Below, in pieces: positions 1-9,428 of a stretch of 64,000 bases of DNA. Origin of the DNA: Emergencia timonensis (lineage in GTDB: Bacteria; Bacillota; Clostridia; Peptostreptococcales; Anaerovoracaceae); NCBI RefSeq assembly GCF_900086585.1, contig NZ_FLKM01000008.1, forward strand, positions 1,054,001 to 1,118,000, read 5' to 3'. Each line of letters begins with the position of its first letter. The first letter of the stretch is position 1. The position numbers were made by a program, and so were the translations under genes. Below the pieces are notes generated by a model. That model was given only the letters and a program-made list of their open reading frames with translations. It did not search any database and was not told the origin of the DNA.

Positions 1-1
1 C

Positions 2-1609
2 CCTGCGCAGCAGATGCAGGTATATGGAAGATGCCTGTCTGCAGATGATTTGCTGGCTCTGAAGGAAACGCTGCATTGTTCTGACCGTGTGAAGGGCTAT
101 CTGCTCTTTGCCGAATCGCCAGCCGATAGTAATGGCGGATTTCTGGATGGTTTCTGTGGTGATATGACTCGCCTGATGAGTATCTATGAATCAGAGAATG
201 CCGAAAAGGACTTTCTTCTCAAAGCCCTCGACTTCATGGATAACCCACTGTGCATCTACGACAGAGAAGCGATTTTCCGCTATGGGAATTCTGCATACTG
301 CAATGTGATGAACATCAGCGACCGGGAAGCTGCTGTCGGCGTCCACGTCAACGACCTCATGAAGAACAGCGGCACGGCGATTCATGCTATGAAAAGTACA
401 TCGAATAAGTACAAGATGTTCGACGTATTGGAGAATGGCAGGAAAGTCCTGGATTGGGAAGTGACAGTGGAGTCCAGATCAAATTCTGCAGACACCTTGT
501 CCGTTTCTAACAATATATATCCGATCTTTACGGATGATGACGAGATAGACGGCGTATTGGAATTTCTGTACCTGAATAAACTGAACTTGAATAAGGTGAA
601 CAAGATTATCGGGCATGCGGCGGAATACACCTTTGATTCCATTATCGGCGAGAGCGAGGAAATCCGTCAGAGCATCGCCGTCGCAAGCGAATTTGCAACG
701 GCGGGAAGAAACAGCGTTCTGATCGTGGGCGAGAGCGGCGTGGGCAAAGAGCTGTTCGCCCAGGCGATTCACAATTACAGTAACAGAAGCCAGGAGGCGT
801 TTATCGCTCTCAACTGTGCTAACTTCCCGGAAAATCTTTTTGAAAGTGAATTGTTCGGTTATGTGGGCGGGGCATTTACAGGAGCGTCAAAGAACGGACA
901 GCTGGGCAAGTTCGAGCTGGCAGACGGCGGGACGCTGTTCCTGGACGAGATCGGGGAGATGCCATTCTACTTCCAGTCAAAATTGCTCCGTGTTCTTGAA
1001 ACCGGAAAAATTACCAGAATCGGTGATACGAGAGAAATCGCAGTTGACGTGCGCGTCATAACAGCGACCAATCGCGACCTTGAGAGAATGGTCGAAGAGG
1101 GGTTGTTTCGAAAAGATCTCTACTACAGATTACAGGTTCTCAACCTGGTCATCCCCCCATTGCGCGAACGTGAAGACGACATTATCCCTCTGGCGGAAGT
1201 CTTTTTAAAACAGGTGGCGCAGTCTAACGGTAGATTGGCAAAGATGCTTGATCATAGCGCGAAGAAGACTTTGATCGAATATAACTGGCCTGGAAACGTG
1301 CGTGAGCTTAGAAACGTGATACAGCGAGTCGCGCTGCTTTCCAAACGCAACGTGATTAACGATAAAGACATTGAAGCATCTATCTCGTCAAAGCCCTATA
1401 GCTTTAAGGCTGATACACAGGAAACGCCGGAAGGCAGATTGGAAAAATGCCGCAGAGAGATTGAGAAGGCTAATGCCAACTTACTGAAGGAGGCGCTGGA
1501 AATCACCAATGGAAACAAACAAGAGGCGGCAGTTCTACTTGGGATGTCGCGCGCCACGTTCTACAGAATGATGGAGAAATACCTGGTATTTCCTCCTGCC
1601 TGCGAATGA
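2..1609 (+). CDS. Sigma-54-dependent PAS/AAA+ transcriptional activator (5' end outside window)
   Basis: Enhancer-binding protein that would open sigma-54 promoters using ATP. The reading frame is open to the window edge: the codons before the first ATG (position 14) encode PAQQ and match PAQE in the paralogue at 44713-46365. That paralogue has about 77 residues before this point, so the true start lies upstream of the window. In order: N-terminal sensor segment, a PAS domain (around [17 protein letters not shown]), and an AAA+ domain with Walker A GESGVGKE, an intact GAFTGA loop and Walker [10 protein letters not shown] Fis-type HTH ([18 protein letters not shown]) ends the protein. A direct repeat CGTATTGGA (424-432 and 553-561) brackets the 129 bp that the paralogue lacks. 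Its target operon is not evident inside the window. Confidence 0.93.
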   Translation, partial: PAQQMQVYGRCLSADDLLALKETLHCSDRVKGYLLFAESPADSNGGFLDGFCGDMTRLMSIYESENAEKDFLLKALDFMDNPLCIYDREAIFRYGNSAYCNVMNISDREAAVGVHVNDLMKNSGTAIHAMKSTSNKYKMFDVLENGRKVLDWEVTVESRSNSADTLSVSNNIYPIFTDDDEIDGVLEFLYLNKLNLNKVNKIIGHAAEYTFDSIIGESEEIRQSIAVASEFATAGRNSVLIVGESGVGKELFAQAIHNYSNRSQEAFIALNCANFPENLFESELFGYVGGAFTGASKNGQLGKFELADGGTLFLDEIGEMPFYFQSKLLRVLETGKITRIGDTREIAVDVRVITATNRDLERMVEEGLFRKDLYYRLQVLNLVIPPLREREDDIIPLAEVFLKQVAQSNGRLAKMLDHSAKKTLIEYNWPGNVRELRNVIQRVALLSKRNVINDKDIEASISSKPYSFKADTQETPEGRLEKCRREIEKANANLLKEALEITNGNKQEAAVLLGMSRATFYRMMEKYLVFPPACE

Positions 1610-1620
1610 GCTTGTCGTAA

Positions 1621-1973
1621 TTATTTACTTTACTTTTAGCTTGTAAAACATTATAATTTTTTTAGACAATTTAATTGTCTTAGAATCATTGCCATTGTTG
1701 CGGGATAATGGCGAATGAACCTAACGAAAATACCGGCGGAGCTTTACCGATCCTGTCGGTATTTTTTGTTTATAAATCAGCTTCTGACGATATAACAAAA
1801 AGCTATGCATATCATAATGATTATTCGCTTTATTTTTAGTGCTTAAAACGCTATAATTCTTTTAGACAATGTAAATTGTCATAGAATCATTGCCATTGTT
1901 GCGGGATAATGGCGAATGTACCTAATGCAAGTGCCGGCAGGGCCTTACCAACTCTGTCGGCATTTCTGCAAAG
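1621..1973 (+). ncRNA. Two tandem promoter-hairpin-terminator units, unidentified structured RNA
   Basis: Two copies, about 1621-1767 and 1821-1973, start 200 bp apart. Each has a TATAAT box (1652-1657 and 1852-1857), a short palindrome (AGACAAT...ATTGTCT type), a nearly invariant block ATTGCCATTGTTGCGGGATA followed by ATGGCGAATG that can fold as GCCATT/AATGGC, and a terminal stem-loop. The terminal stem changes in a compensated way (TACCG/CGGTA in copy 1, TGCCG/CGGCA in copy 2), and T-runs follow it. This fits either two small RNAs or a tandem leader/attenuator for the methyltransferase operon that starts at 2004. I do not recognise it as a known riboswitch class. Confidence 0.55.
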
Positions 1974-2003
1974 AAGCAAGGAGAGAAGGGGGAATACAAA
2001 CGT

Positions 2004-2702
2004 ATGAGAAAGTGTTTTTTTGATATTCAATGGGATGCGTGCAACGATTTAGCCAGGACTCTTTTTATGAAAACCTCTGGAATTGATCGGGAAGGCTCCA
2101 AATTTGAACGGATGAAAAAAGATGCCGCTCATATCCGTCAAATGCTAAAGAACAGAATTACCCCCCGCGGACAGTACATTTGTTTCGACAAAGATGAAAT
2201 AACACTCAGTGGAAAAAAACTATGGGCAGGCAAACAGGAATTCGCCTGCAAGGCCTTTGAGCAGCTGCGGGAGAGCAGCATAAAAGGTCTTTATATTTAT
2301 GCATGTTCAGCGGGTGATTATACTCTGCCTGATGAGGACGTGCTCAGCCAGGTTTATGCTGATATATGGGGGACAGCCTTTACCGATGCGATTCGAATGC
2401 TGATTAAAAAGGAATTCGAATCGAAGGCGAAGATCAGCGACAGTTTTGGACCAGGCTTCTTTGGAATGCCCACAAGAGAAGTGGAAAAAATAAAATCTCT
2501 TTTGGATTTTAAGCAGCTAGGCATAGAAGTTCGAGACAGCGCTATCATGGTGCCTTTAAAATCCTGTGCAGGCCTCTATTTCATCGTTAACGACGACTAT
2601 AAACCGATCAACAGCCAATGCGCATTTTGTTATGGAACAGAGACCAGTTGTAAATTTTGTCATGCACTTACGAACGGTGATGACGATGATATTATAAAAT
2701 AA
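2004..2702 (+). CDS. Vitamin B12-dependent methionine synthase activation-domain-like protein
   Basis: A 232-residue soluble protein resembling the methionine synthase activation-domain-like proteins found in clostridial corrinoid methyltransferase loci. A role in reductive reactivation or handling of the corrinoid protein is inferred from context. The C-terminus carries a four-cysteine motif CAFCYGTETSCKFC that could bind an FeS cluster or zinc. The ATG at 2004 follows a purine-rich GGAGAGAAGGGGG stretch. The gene lies 22 bp before a UroD-type methyltransferase, and the two probably form one transcript ending at the terminator near 3811-3855. The tandem RNA units lie directly upstream. The family call rests on overall pattern, not on a catalytic signature. 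Confidence 0.6.
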   Translation: MRKCFFDIQWDACNDLARTLFMKTSGIDREGSKFERMKKDAAHIRQMLKNRITPRGQYICFDKDEITLSGKKLWAGKQEFACKAFEQLRESSIKGLYIYACSAGDYTLPDEDVLSQVYADIWGTAFTDAIRMLIKKEFESKAKISDSFGPGFFGMPTREVEKIKSLLDFKQLGIEVRDSAIMVPLKSCAGLYFIVNDDYKPINSQCAFCYGTETSCKFCHALTNGDDDDIIK

Positions 2703-2724
2703 GAGAAATAAGGAGGCAGAAGAA

Positions 2725-3768
2725 ATGAATTCTATCGAAAGAGTTACCAAAGCTTTAAAGCACCAGGAGGCAGATCATGTGCCGGTGTATCCATTGATTA
2801 ACAGTATATCAAGAAATTATTTGGGGATTAACTATGCAGAGTGGACAAAAGACCCTCACAAATGTGCGCAGGCGATTATTAAAGCTACAGAAGAATGTGA
2901 TGTGGATGTAATATGTACACTGGTAGACTTATCTATTGAAGCCGCTGATTGGGGAATGGAAATGGATTACCCGGAGGATAAGGCAGCAAGCCCATCAATA
3001 GAGGCTTTTGTAAAAAATGCAGAGGAATATGATAAAATTGGTGTTATTGATCCTTATCAAGGGGAACGCATGTCCAAATATATTCAACTGACAGAGGAAT
3101 TGGTTACGGCAAAAGGGAAGGAAAAACCAATTGTCGCATTTGTATTTGGCCCGTTGGGAATTTTAAGTATGCTCCGCAGCCTGCAGGGGATGCTGATGGA
3201 TACCTTCTCAGCTAAAGCGCAAATTCATAAGGCATTAGAAAATATTACCGAAACTTTGATGCGATTTACAGATGCATTGATGGATACAGGCTGTCATGCG
3301 ATTATGTTTGATACTTTATATGCCTCTAAGACAATCATGAGTCCAAAGATGTGGTGTGAGCTGGAAGGTCCATATATTAAGCGGCTGGCAGACCATGTTC
3401 ATGAGCGCGGATGCATGGTGATGATACATAACTGTGGTCAGGGCATTTACTTTAAAGAACAGATTGAATATATGAAGCCGGAGGCTATCTCCACCCTGCA
3501 TATCCCTGCAGACTGCAAGACTACAGAAGAGATGAAAGAAAAGTATGGCAATCAAACGACCATCATCGGAATGATCAACCCTGGAGATCTGATGACTTAT
3601 ACCGAAGAACAACTTCGTGAAGAATGCCGACGAGAAATTGATCTGCTTGCGAAAGACGGGGGATTCATTCTTGCGACAGGCTGCGAATTTCCCGCTAATA
3701 TGACTGATGAATATGCAAAAATCATCGTGGATGAAGCAAAGTCGTATGGAAGATACAATCAGAGATAA
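2725..3768 (+). CDS. Uroporphyrinogen decarboxylase-family corrinoid methyltransferase (MtaA/MtbA type)
   Basis: A 347-residue TIM-barrel protein of the UroD/MtaA/MtbA family, which moves a methyl group from a methylated corrinoid protein to a thiol in methanogens. The zinc-ligand pattern His-X-Cys (IHNCG) plus a distal Cys (ATGCEF) is present, as in methyltransferases rather than true UroD decarboxylases. It is preceded by AAGGAGG and starts 22 bp after the activation-like gene. It is separated from the corrinoid protein and MttB-type gene (5569-9263) by an IS remnant and a LysR gene, but is most likely part of the same methyl-transfer system. The methyl acceptor is unclear, because coenzyme M is not expected in this kind of organism. 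Confidence 0.82.
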   Translation: MNSIERVTKALKHQEADHVPVYPLINSISRNYLGINYAEWTKDPHKCAQAIIKATEECDVDVICTLVDLSIEAADWGMEMDYPEDKAASPSIEAFVKNAEEYDKIGVIDPYQGERMSKYIQLTEELVTAKGKEKPIVAFVFGPLGILSMLRSLQGMLMDTFSAKAQIHKALENITETLMRFTDALMDTGCHAIMFDTLYASKTIMSPKMWCELEGPYIKRLADHVHERGCMVMIHNCGQGIYFKEQIEYMKPEAISTLHIPADCKTTEEMKEKYGNQTTIIGMINPGDLMTYTEEQLREECRREIDLLAKDGGFILATGCEFPANMTDEYAKIIVDEAKSYGRYNQR

Positions 3769-3810
3769 GATATACAAGTATCATTGAAAAATTAATTGTT
3801 ACCTAGAACG

Positions 3811-3856
3811 AAAAGTCTTTTATGTATCACATTGTTTGATCATAAGAGACTTTTTT
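3811..3856 (+). terminator. Intrinsic terminator after the UroD-type methyltransferase
   Basis: A long stem AAAAGTCTTTTATG / CATAAGAGACTTTT with a 16-nt loop, followed by a T-run, 43 bp after the stop codon. Confidence 0.85.
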
Positions 3857-3867
3857 ATTAAGTATTC

Positions 3868-4446
3868 TGAATCATTGCGTGGGTACTGAAGCAAAAAATA
3901 AGAGCACTTTGGCTAAGAAAAATGGCCGGGAGTGCTCTTTTTGGTTAGGTCAGTCCTTTTTCTTGTTGTAATGGCCCCTCTTTTTCGTATCCATTTTTTC
4001 GCTATGAAGCTTCGGAGTTAATGCATAGAGGTACTCGGCGGCAACATCCTTGTAAGGTTCCCACATGTCGATTGTCACGTATTTTACCCTGGTTCTCTGC
4101 ACCCCCCCGGGTATAAAAATATTTGTTGCGTGGTTCATCAATGCTCGGGGATTCAGACAGGGGCTGGACGGCTGATGGTGCGCATCTTATGTCCATGACC
4201 AATCATCGGTCTGCCATAGAAGGGGCGATCCTTAGGCTTTCTGACAGGTGAGAGTTTTGCAATGTACAGCATTCTCGTTTGTGCGGATATTGCACCTTGC
4301 AATATCCGCAGTAGAGATATTCAGCAATGTTGAGATAAAATCAATATTAGGAATAACAATTCATCTCTTCATGTAAGATTGATGTATTTGACAAGGTGAT
4401 CATACTACATGGAGGGTATCTTGTTACATCCACATGATAATTTAGA
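3868..4446 (-). mobile_element. Degenerate, internally deleted ISL3-family insertion sequence
   Basis: Both ends are recognisable. The end at 4428-4445 matches the 18-bp terminal repeat of the copies at 25.2 and 44.0 kb with two changes, and the end near 3871-3890 is more diverged. Between them, minus-strand reading gives broken transposase pieces: VKYVTIDMWEPYKDVA (a typical ISL3 motif), LYALTPKLHSEK and a basic tail KKRGHYNKKKD. Only about 580 bp remain, with frame breaks, so the element cannot encode its own transposase. A hairpin near 3901-3942 (AGAGCACT/AGTGCTCT) has a counterpart at 44041-44083 and belongs to the IS end. Confidence 0.8.
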
Positions 4447-4505
4447 GCGCCCTAATTTAGAACCCTTGTCTGTCCCCTCGTTCAAACGAGGGGTTTTCAG
4501 TACTT

Positions 4506-5387
4506 TTATAATGATAAGTATTCTTTCGCCTTGATTTTGGATACTTTGACGAGTTCTTTCAGAGTTGGTGACGAAGTCTTCAGGGAGTTTATCCCAATGC
4601 CCATAATTCGATAAACGTCTTTTTCAAAGTTTAGCTTGATGACATTATCGGGCAAGTTATCACATTGAAGCTCAGATATGATATACACACCCAGGTTTTT
4701 TGATACCATAGCAACAGCAGCTACATCGCTGTGTACATAGTACTTGACGACTGGGGTGAATTTTTCTTCTCCCTTTATGACGTTTATCAAATCATCGCCT
4801 ATGGATGGAATCATGATAAAATCACATCCGTTTAGATCTTTGATAGATATGGTTTTGTAAGATGCCAGCGGATGGTTCTTATTGACGATGAGTCTGATAG
4901 GATCTTTGAACAAGGGGATGAATTCGAGGCCTTTTGCTTCAAATTTGCTTGTGAATCCGATATCGAGAAGATTATCTTTTAGCTGCTCTATGATACCCAA
5001 AAAGGAGGTCTCGTATAAATATATCTGTATAATAGGATAGTCTTCCGAAAATGCTCTAATTAATTCAGGTACAAATTCAACGATGATTGAATTGAGGGCG
5101 CCTATGCGGACGCTGCCAGTAATGAGACCGTTCATGGCTTTTGCAGTATCGAGAAGAGCATCTTCATATTTTATTATTTGTTTGCAGAATACGTACAGTT
5201 GCTTACCATTCTCTGTAAGTTCGAGAGATGAATGATTTCTGAGGAAGAGTGTGACGTGTAGTTCGTCTTCTAAAGATTCGATCATTTTACTGATACCTGG
5301 CTGCGAATAACCCATGAGTCTGGCCGCCTTTGTAAGGCTGCCGTGCTCGACAACATGGATAAACGCCCTGTATTTTACTAAACTCAT
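4506..5387 (-). CDS. LysR-family transcriptional regulator
   Basis: A 293-residue LysR-type regulator. The N-terminal winged HTH is clear (residues about 3-60, EHGSLTKAARLMGYSQPGIS), followed by the periplasmic-binding-protein-like effector domain. It starts with ATG at 5387 after AAGGAGG on the minus strand. It is divergent from the corrinoid protein gene at 5569, with 181 bp between the start codons, the usual layout for a LysR regulator controlling its neighbour. The likely target is the corrinoid protein-BCCT-MttB operon, and the effector is probably the imported quaternary amine or a product of it (inference). Confidence 0.92.
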   Translation of the reverse strand: MSLVKYRAFIHVVEHGSLTKAARLMGYSQPGISKMIESLEDELHVTLFLRNHSSLELTENGKQLYVFCKQIIKYEDALLDTAKAMNGLITGSVRIGALNSIIVEFVPELIRAFSEDYPIIQIYLYETSFLGIIEQLKDNLLDIGFTSKFEAKGLEFIPLFKDPIRLIVNKNHPLASYKTISIKDLNGCDFIMIPSIGDDLINVIKGEEKFTPVVKYYVHSDVAAVAMVSKNLGVYIISELQCDNLPDNVIKLNFEKDVYRIMGIGINSLKTSSPTLKELVKVSKIKAKEYLSL

Positions 5388-5488
5388 AAAAAGTCCTCCT
5401 TATGTTCATTGTACCATATTTCTACAGCATAACAAGAGGTTATGCCAAAGATAACAAATTTTAGCTTTATTTCTGATTAATCTGATAA

Positions 5489-5540
5489 TATAATTGATGT
5501 AAGACAACGAGAATGAGTTGACAACTGTTCTCGCTATAAT
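5489..5540 (+). promoter_or_regulatory. Divergent control region of LysR gene and corrinoid operon
   Basis: A TATAAT at 5489-5494 is followed directly by TGATGTAAGACAACG (5495-5509). The same 15 bases follow the -10 box of the module D transporter promoter (48381-48395). An inverted repeat GAGAA...TTCTC (5510-5533) with an inner AGTTGACAACT palindrome follows. A second TATAAT is at 5535-5540. Which -10 is used is not decided by sequence. Confidence 0.5.
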
Positions 5541-5568
5541 AAGGTCTATAGGAAGAAAGGATGAAAAA

Positions 5569-6225
5569 ATGGTAGATAACAAGTATAATGAACGGGCCAT
5601 ACAGGCTATCGTCAACGCAGATGCTGATGAAGTTGAAAGCATACTTGAAGAAGCGAAAGCGGAAGGCATCACAGCAGTGGAATTACTAAAAGATGGATTT
5701 GGCAAAGGCATGGAAGAACTGGGGGAGGCATTTAGTGAGGGAACTATTTTTCTTCCCGAACTGATTATGTCATCTGAAGTGATGAAAATTGTTACGGAAC
5801 GTGTTGAAGAAGAGGTTGCTTCTGGCAGTGATCTTTCTGAAAGAAAAGGAACGATTGTAATCGGAACAGTTAAGGATGACGTACATGATATTGGTAAATC
5901 AATTTGTGTCTCTATGCTGAAAGCATCAGGTTTTGATGTTTTCGACTTAGGAAAACAAGTTCCACTCCAGGAATTTGTAGATAAGGCGATTGAGGTGAAT
6001 GCAGATATCATAGGCAGCAGCGCGCTTTTGACGACGACTATGGAGCACCAGAAAACAATTGAGGATTTGCTGAAAGAGGCTGGGATGAAAGGCAAGGTAA
6101 AAACAATGGTCGGAGGTGCTCCGGTTACTCAGATGTGGGCGGATCAAATCGGGGCGGATGGTTATTCTATCGATGCCATGACAGCTTGTAAAAAGGCAGA
6201 GGAACTAATTGCTGAAAAAGAGTAA
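5569..6225 (+). CDS. Methyl-carrying corrinoid protein (MtbC/MttC-like)
   Basis: A 218-residue cobalamin-binding protein with the usual two-part layout: a four-helix cap domain (residues about 5-85), then a Rossmann-type B12 domain with the lower-ligand motif DDVHDIGK and the later GGAPVT segment. It carries the methyl group between the MttB-type protein and the UroD-type protein. The start at 5569 was chosen because it follows AAGAAAGG at proper distance and begins the conserved cap domain. It is the first gene of an operon with the BCCT transporter (6245) and MttB homologue (7839). Confidence 0.93.
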   Translation: MVDNKYNERAIQAIVNADADEVESILEEAKAEGITAVELLKDGFGKGMEELGEAFSEGTIFLPELIMSSEVMKIVTERVEEEVASGSDLSERKGTIVIGTVKDDVHDIGKSICVSMLKASGFDVFDLGKQVPLQEFVDKAIEVNADIIGSSALLTTTMEHQKTIEDLLKEAGMKGKVKTMVGGAPVTQMWADQIGADGYSIDAMTACKKAEELIAEKE

Positions 6226-6244
6226 ATGTGGGAGGTGTCAAAAA

Positions 6245-7813
6245 ATGAATAGTAAGAAGAAAGTCATGTATAAGTTGAACCCTGTGATTTTTTGGCCAAT
6301 ACTAATTATCATGGTCGCAATTATCGCTCTTAGTTTTATCAATCAAAATGGGTTTGCTTCGGTGGTATCTGCGGCATTAAATGCAGAAGTAATCAACTTT
6401 AAGTGGATTGTGGGTCCGATTACACTATTTATGTTTATCACAATGGCTGCAATGATTTTTCTCCCCATGGGAAAAATCAAATTGGGTGGACCAGATGCAA
6501 AACCTAAGTTCAGAACATTTTCATACTGGGGGATGTGTATCTGTGCAACGATTGCAATTGGTATTGTGTTTTACGGAGTAGCACAGCCCATGACCTACTT
6601 TATGGAACCATGGGAATCGTGGGGTGTTGAGGCGGGATCCCCTGCTGCAGCAGTAAAGGCTCTTGCCCAAAACAATCTTGAATGGGCTTGGGGTCAGTAT
6701 GCACAGTATGGCATCTTTGCGATGGCATTAGGTATTGCTATCTATAATTATAAGCAGCCGTCAAGGGCAAGTTCTTTTCTTTATCTGATCAATGGAAAGC
6801 CGGCGAATAAAAAAATTAATAATATAGTGGACATACTTTGTCTATTCGGCATTGTTTCTGGTGTTACCTGCTCCCTTGGGACGGGGACCATGCAGATTAG
6901 CGCAGGACTGAATTCCATATTCGGCATTGAGCCATCTAAGTTTGTGTGGCTGATCGTTGAAATCATTATCGTCGCGGGATTTCTTTTGATGAGTATCGGC
7001 GGTATTGCAAAAGGTATCAAGATTATCACGGACAGGAATTTGGAATTATATATTCTGGTATTAATCTTTGTCATCGGATTTGGCCCTACACTTTATGTTT
7101 TTGACATGTTTACAGAAAGTACCTCAACCACATTTGGTTCGTTTGTGCAGAGCATTTGCTATACGGGAGGCATCGATGGTAACGACGGACCTATTTTCTG
7201 GATGGTATGGCAGTATGTAAGTGTGGCAGCATTTGCTCCAATTGTAGGATTGTTTCTTGCAAAAATCTCGTTCGGTCGTTCTCTTAAGGAGATTGCAATT
7301 GGTACAATGCTCATACCGGCATTATTTACTTGTATCTGGTTTGTAACTTTTGGGTCTCTTGCCTTTGATATGCAGTTAAGTGGGACTTTCGATATCTGGG
7401 GTTCCATGAATGAATTGGGCATGGAAGCGACCATGTTTAAAGTATTCGAGCAATTGCCGGGCGGTATCATCTGGTGTGTAGTTTTCCTGGTCGTCATCTA
7501 CTTATCTTTCGTAACTTTGGCGAGCAGTTCAACGACTACTGCGGCAATGGTAAGTACGATAACCTTAGATCCTATCGGCGATGAAGATGAGCCGCCGCTA
7601 TGGATAAAATCTATCTGGGCAATCATCATGGCAGTATCCGCATACGTATTCATTTCGTTTGCAGGAATTACCGGAGCAAAATCCATGGCATTGATTGGCG
7701 GCATGCCGTCAATGATACTGGGTGCAATCTGTGCGGTCTGTGTGTGGAAGATTAAGAAGACAGTGGAGACGATTGCTCCGACATATTCGATTGTAGCCAC
7801 AGATGATGAATAA
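6245..7813 (+). CDS. BCCT-family betaine/carnitine/choline-type transporter
   Basis: A 522-residue membrane protein with about 12 transmembrane helices. It imports a quaternary ammonium compound, by proton or sodium symport or by exchange. The family segment GIVFYGVAQPMTYF in TM4 and the MVWQYVSVAAFAPIVGLFLA stretch are typical of BCCT. The ATG at 6245 follows GGGAGGTG. It sits 19 bp after the corrinoid protein gene and 25 bp before the MttB homologue, so it most likely supplies the methylated substrate. Which betaine it carries cannot be told from sequence. Confidence 0.93.
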   Translation: MNSKKKVMYKLNPVIFWPILIIMVAIIALSFINQNGFASVVSAALNAEVINFKWIVGPITLFMFITMAAMIFLPMGKIKLGGPDAKPKFRTFSYWGMCICATIAIGIVFYGVAQPMTYFMEPWESWGVEAGSPAAAVKALAQNNLEWAWGQYAQYGIFAMALGIAIYNYKQPSRASSFLYLINGKPANKKINNIVDILCLFGIVSGVTCSLGTGTMQISAGLNSIFGIEPSKFVWLIVEIIIVAGFLLMSIGGIAKGIKIITDRNLELYILVLIFVIGFGPTLYVFDMFTESTSTTFGSFVQSICYTGGIDGNDGPIFWMVWQYVSVAAFAPIVGLFLAKISFGRSLKEIAIGTMLIPALFTCIWFVTFGSLAFDMQLSGTFDIWGSMNELGMEATMFKVFEQLPGGIIWCVVFLVVIYLSFVTLASSSTTTAAMVSTITLDPIGDEDEPPLWIKSIWAIIMAVSAYVFISFAGITGAKSMALIGGMPSMILGAICAVCVWKIKKTVETIAPTYSIVATDDE

Positions 7814-7838
7814 ATATGGATTAGAAGGAGAGAATTTT

Positions 7839-9263
7839 ATGGAATTAGCAAAAAACTTTAAGGTACTATCTGATGAAGACATTTACAGAGTACATATGGA
7901 GGTCTTGGAAGTTCTTTGGCAGATTGGTATTATGGTAGAAGACAAGGAATCTTTAAAAATACTAGAGAAAAATGGCGCTAAGATTAATTATGAGCTTAAG
8001 CGGGCCTATCTGCCCAACGAGCTTGTAAAACATACGCTGGACATCATGAGCGGATCCTATGGATTCTATGATGTGGAAGGAAAAAAGTGCTTCCAATTTG
8101 GTGGATTTGACTCAACTTATGCCACTGCCGGCTACTTTACCAGTATTGTTGATAAGGACGGCATTGAACATCAGGGAACTTATGAGGGGGCGTTGAGACA
8201 CGCAAAGCTGATGGAAGTGATTGATGAAGTCGGCGTTCAGGTTCCAGCAGTGCAGCCTTGCGATATTCCGGCGGAATTACAGGATGTATATATGTATAAG
8301 GCATCTTTAGTAGGGACAAAGAAGCCAATTCATTCCCTTGCAAACTCAGAAAAAGGAGCAGAATGTATTATCGAAATGAATGCAGAAATGGTCGGCGGAG
8401 CGGATATCTTAGAGGCAAAGCCCAGACTAATGTTTAACCTCTGCACATTTTCACCATTGGGAATCAGGCAGGATGGCTGTGAGGTAATTCGGGCAGCATC
8501 AAAATACAACGTTCCGTGTATTTTCAGTACGGGAACCATGGCAGGAGCAACGGCACCTGTCACTCTTGCCGGATCAATCGTACAGTCCTTTGCTGAGGTC
8601 ATCGGTCATATTGTATTGGCGCAGTGCTACAGACCGGGAATGCGCATAGGACTACTCACTGCATCGAGAATTTTTGATATGAAATTTGCAGCCTGTACAG
8701 TTGCTACGCCTGAGTACCCGATTCTCAAGATGGCATCGTTGCAGATGGCTCATTATTATGGGATTCCGACAGTGGGTATCGGTATCTCGGCAGATGCAAA
8801 TACTTTTGACGCCCAATATGGATGGGAAAAACTGATGAACGGTTTGTTTGCAAGACAATCTGGAATGAATGTCATTAATGGTTTGGGAACATTCTCACAG
8901 TTGAATCGCTATTCTTTTGAGGCAACTGTTATGGACCTCGAGATTGTAAGAGTGATTGAAAGAATCTGCCGAGGTATCGAAGTAAATGACTTTTCTCTGG
9001 CGTATGATATTCTTGAAGAAGAAGGCGTCAAGGCTGAATTCTTATTCAATCAGCATACTCTTAAAAACTTTAAAACTGAATTTATGATGCCGATTCTTAC
9101 AGACCGCGCACCATATCCTACGTATGTGGCAAGAGCCAGAACGGACACTTTGATTGAACGAGCTGCAAAACAGTTAGACAAGCTGGAAAGTTCATACAAA
9201 TATACATACGGTCTTGAAAAAGAAGAAGAACTTCAAAAAATTATCGACAGATATGCAAAATAA
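7839..9263 (+). CDS. Non-pyrrolysine MttB-family methylamine/betaine:corrinoid methyltransferase
   Basis: A 474-residue member of the MttB superfamily. No in-frame UAG is present, so it belongs to the non-pyrrolysine branch, which includes characterised glycine betaine (MtgB), proline betaine (MtpB), carnitine (MtcB) and gamma-butyrobetaine demethylases. It would remove one methyl from a quaternary amine and place it on the corrinoid protein encoded at 5569. Conserved stretches include FSPLGIRQDG and TGTMAGATAPVTLAGS. The start at 7839 follows AAGGAGAG. Third gene of the operon. The exact substrate is open. Confidence 0.9.
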   Translation: MELAKNFKVLSDEDIYRVHMEVLEVLWQIGIMVEDKESLKILEKNGAKINYELKRAYLPNELVKHTLDIMSGSYGFYDVEGKKCFQFGGFDSTYATAGYFTSIVDKDGIEHQGTYEGALRHAKLMEVIDEVGVQVPAVQPCDIPAELQDVYMYKASLVGTKKPIHSLANSEKGAECIIEMNAEMVGGADILEAKPRLMFNLCTFSPLGIRQDGCEVIRAASKYNVPCIFSTGTMAGATAPVTLAGSIVQSFAEVIGHIVLAQCYRPGMRIGLLTASRIFDMKFAACTVATPEYPILKMASLQMAHYYGIPTVGIGISADANTFDAQYGWEKLMNGLFARQSGMNVINGLGTFSQLNRYSFEATVMDLEIVRVIERICRGIEVNDFSLAYDILEEEGVKAEFLFNQHTLKNFKTEFMMPILTDRAPYPTYVARARTDTLIERAAKQLDKLESSYKYTYGLEKEEELQKIIDRYAK

Positions 9264-9375
9264 AGATAACATTCTGCCAAGCGAACAAAAGCGAGATGAC
9301 AGGCAGAGTTCATGCTGAAACTCCCCGGCTGGAACTGGCTAGTAGTTTGGTGTATAAATGAAGTTACGTTTATTT

Positions 9376-9405
9376 CAAGGACCTGGTTTTGCTGCCAGGT
9401 CCTTG
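9376..9405 (+). terminator. Strong perfect hairpin between MttB and oxoprolinase-like genes
   Basis: A perfect 11-bp stem CAAGGACCTGG / CCAGGTCCTTG with an 8-nt loop lies 23 bp before the next start codon. The 3' side is TGTTATATT rather than a clean T-run, so it may be an attenuator or RNA-stability element instead of a full terminator. The 110 bp before it can form further short stems but match no riboswitch I know. Confidence 0.5.
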
Positions 9406-9428
9406 TGTTATATTGAAAGGGATCAGCA

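Noticed and set aside
1610..2003. Cobalamin riboswitch before the corrinoid genes
   Set aside because: The B12-box and other conserved cobalamin aptamer sequences are absent; the same holds for the regions before 5569 and 54355.
7839..9263. Pyrrolysine-containing trimethylamine methyltransferase
   Set aside because: There is no in-frame TAG in the MttB homologue, so it belongs to the non-pyrrolysine branch.
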